From NCBI GenBank assembly GCA_900322025.1, contig ONYJ01000209.1, positions 1 through 6,814 on the forward strand: DNA of 6,814 nt, written 5' to 3'. The first letter of the stretch is position 1. Each line of letters starts with the position of its first letter. This document shows, in pieces, positions 6,435-6,814 of this stretch. The notes beneath the pieces were generated by a model that worked only from the letters and a program-made list of their open reading frames with translations, made no database searches and had not been told where the DNA came from. A program made the translations under genes and the position numbers. The DNA comes from an uncultured Bacteroidales bacterium. GTDB lineage: Bacteria > Bacteroidota > Bacteroidia > Bacteroidales > UBA932.

Positions 6435-6814
6435 ATGCAACGTTCAATACTGATGATTTATACAGGCGGTACTATCGGGATGAAGCAAGATGAGCAGACT
6501 ATGGCTCTTGCTCCGGTGGATATAAGCCAGATAGAGGAAGAAGTGCCAGAGCTTAAAAAGTTTGGCTATAAGATAGATACCTGTTCTTTTGATCCTGTTA
6601 TAGACTCAAGCGATATAACACCCGCCTTTTGGATAAAACTATGTAAGGTTATAGAGGCTAACTATGCAAAGTATGATGGTTTTGTAGTGCTGCATGGTAC
6701 AGATACAATGTCTTATACAGCCTCTGCCCTGAGTTTTATGTTGGAGAATCTTGCAAAACCTGTAGTTCTCACAGGAAGTCAGCTACCTGTAGGAATGTTA
6801 CGCACAGATGGTAA
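6435..6814 (+). CDS. ansA: Type I L-asparaginase, N-terminal 126 residues (3' end outside window)
   Basis: Hydrolyses L-asparagine to aspartate and ammonia. YTGGTIGM at 9-16 carries the nucleophile Thr13 (equivalent to Thr14 of E. coli AnsA). LHGTDTM at 86-92 carries the second active-site Thr89-Asp90 pair. The segments DSSDITP (57-63), SYTASALSFMLENLAKPVV (93-111) and TGSQLPVGMLRTDG (113-126) follow the E. coli type I enzyme closely. No signal peptide is seen, which favours the cytoplasmic type I form over periplasmic type II. The gene starts 5 bp after tatD, and the downstream half, including the catalytic Lys and the C-terminal domain, runs off the right edge. Confidence in the family is high. 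Whether the gene is complete cannot be judged. Confidence 0.95.
   Translation, partial: MQRSILMIYTGGTIGMKQDEQTMALAPVDISQIEEEVPELKKFGYKIDTCSFDPVIDSSDITPAFWIKLCKVIEANYAKYDGFVVLHGTDTMSYTASALSFMLENLAKPVVLTGSQLPVGMLRTDG

Noticed and set aside
1..6814. Mobile element, CRISPR array, tRNA or rRNA gene
   Set aside because: No transposase, integrase, direct-repeat array, tRNA cloverleaf or rRNA sequence was seen; genes fill nearly the whole window.

Overview
The window is a compact, single-strand block of bacterial housekeeping genes, all on the + strand. The proteins point to the Bacteroidota, most likely a member of the Bacteroidales. TruB, QueA, RpiB (HKHQGIRAALCW / ARFIS type) and the S41 peptidase all carry sequence variants I associate with that group. 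None of the seven visible starts has a recognisable Shine-Dalgarno sequence, and the one convincing promoter element (TAGCTTTG at 4492-4499) matches the Bacteroidota -7 consensus TAnnTTTG. I cannot name a genus. Heavy use of ATA for isoleucine (15 of 19 Ile codons in tatD) is a possible lineage marker.

Layout, left to right: the 3' end of a dCMP/cytidine deaminase-family gene (1-325, cut by the left edge); a membrane-anchored S41 C-terminal processing peptidase (309-1937, overlapping the deaminase by 17 bp); ribose-5-phosphate isomerase B (1952-2398); tRNA pseudouridine-55 synthase TruB (2404-3330); a 61-bp gap holding a hairpin plus a run of nine T that ends at the queA start codon; QueA (3392-4456); an 82-bp gap holding a Bacteroidota-type -7 box and a second hairpin that also ends in a T-run touching the next start codon; DprA (4539-5648); a TatD-family metallo-nuclease (5650-6429); and the first 126 codons of a type I L-asparaginase (6435-6814, cut by the right edge).

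Spacing suggests three transcriptional blocks. Deaminase-ctp-rpiB-truB are overlapping or 5-14 bp apart. queA stands between two hairpin-containing gaps. dprA-tatD-ansA are 1-5 bp apart. Functionally the window joins protein quality control (Ctp), pentose phosphate metabolism (RpiB), tRNA modification (TruB Psi55 and QueA queuosine), handling of incoming single-stranded DNA (DprA, possibly with the adjacent TatD nuclease) and asparagine catabolism (AnsA). No mobile element, CRISPR array, tRNA or rRNA gene was seen.

No new multi-gene system is evident. The most interesting signals are the two terminator-like hairpins whose T-tracts run straight into the AUG of queA and of dprA, and an insertion of roughly 50 residues inside the catalytic core of TruB.
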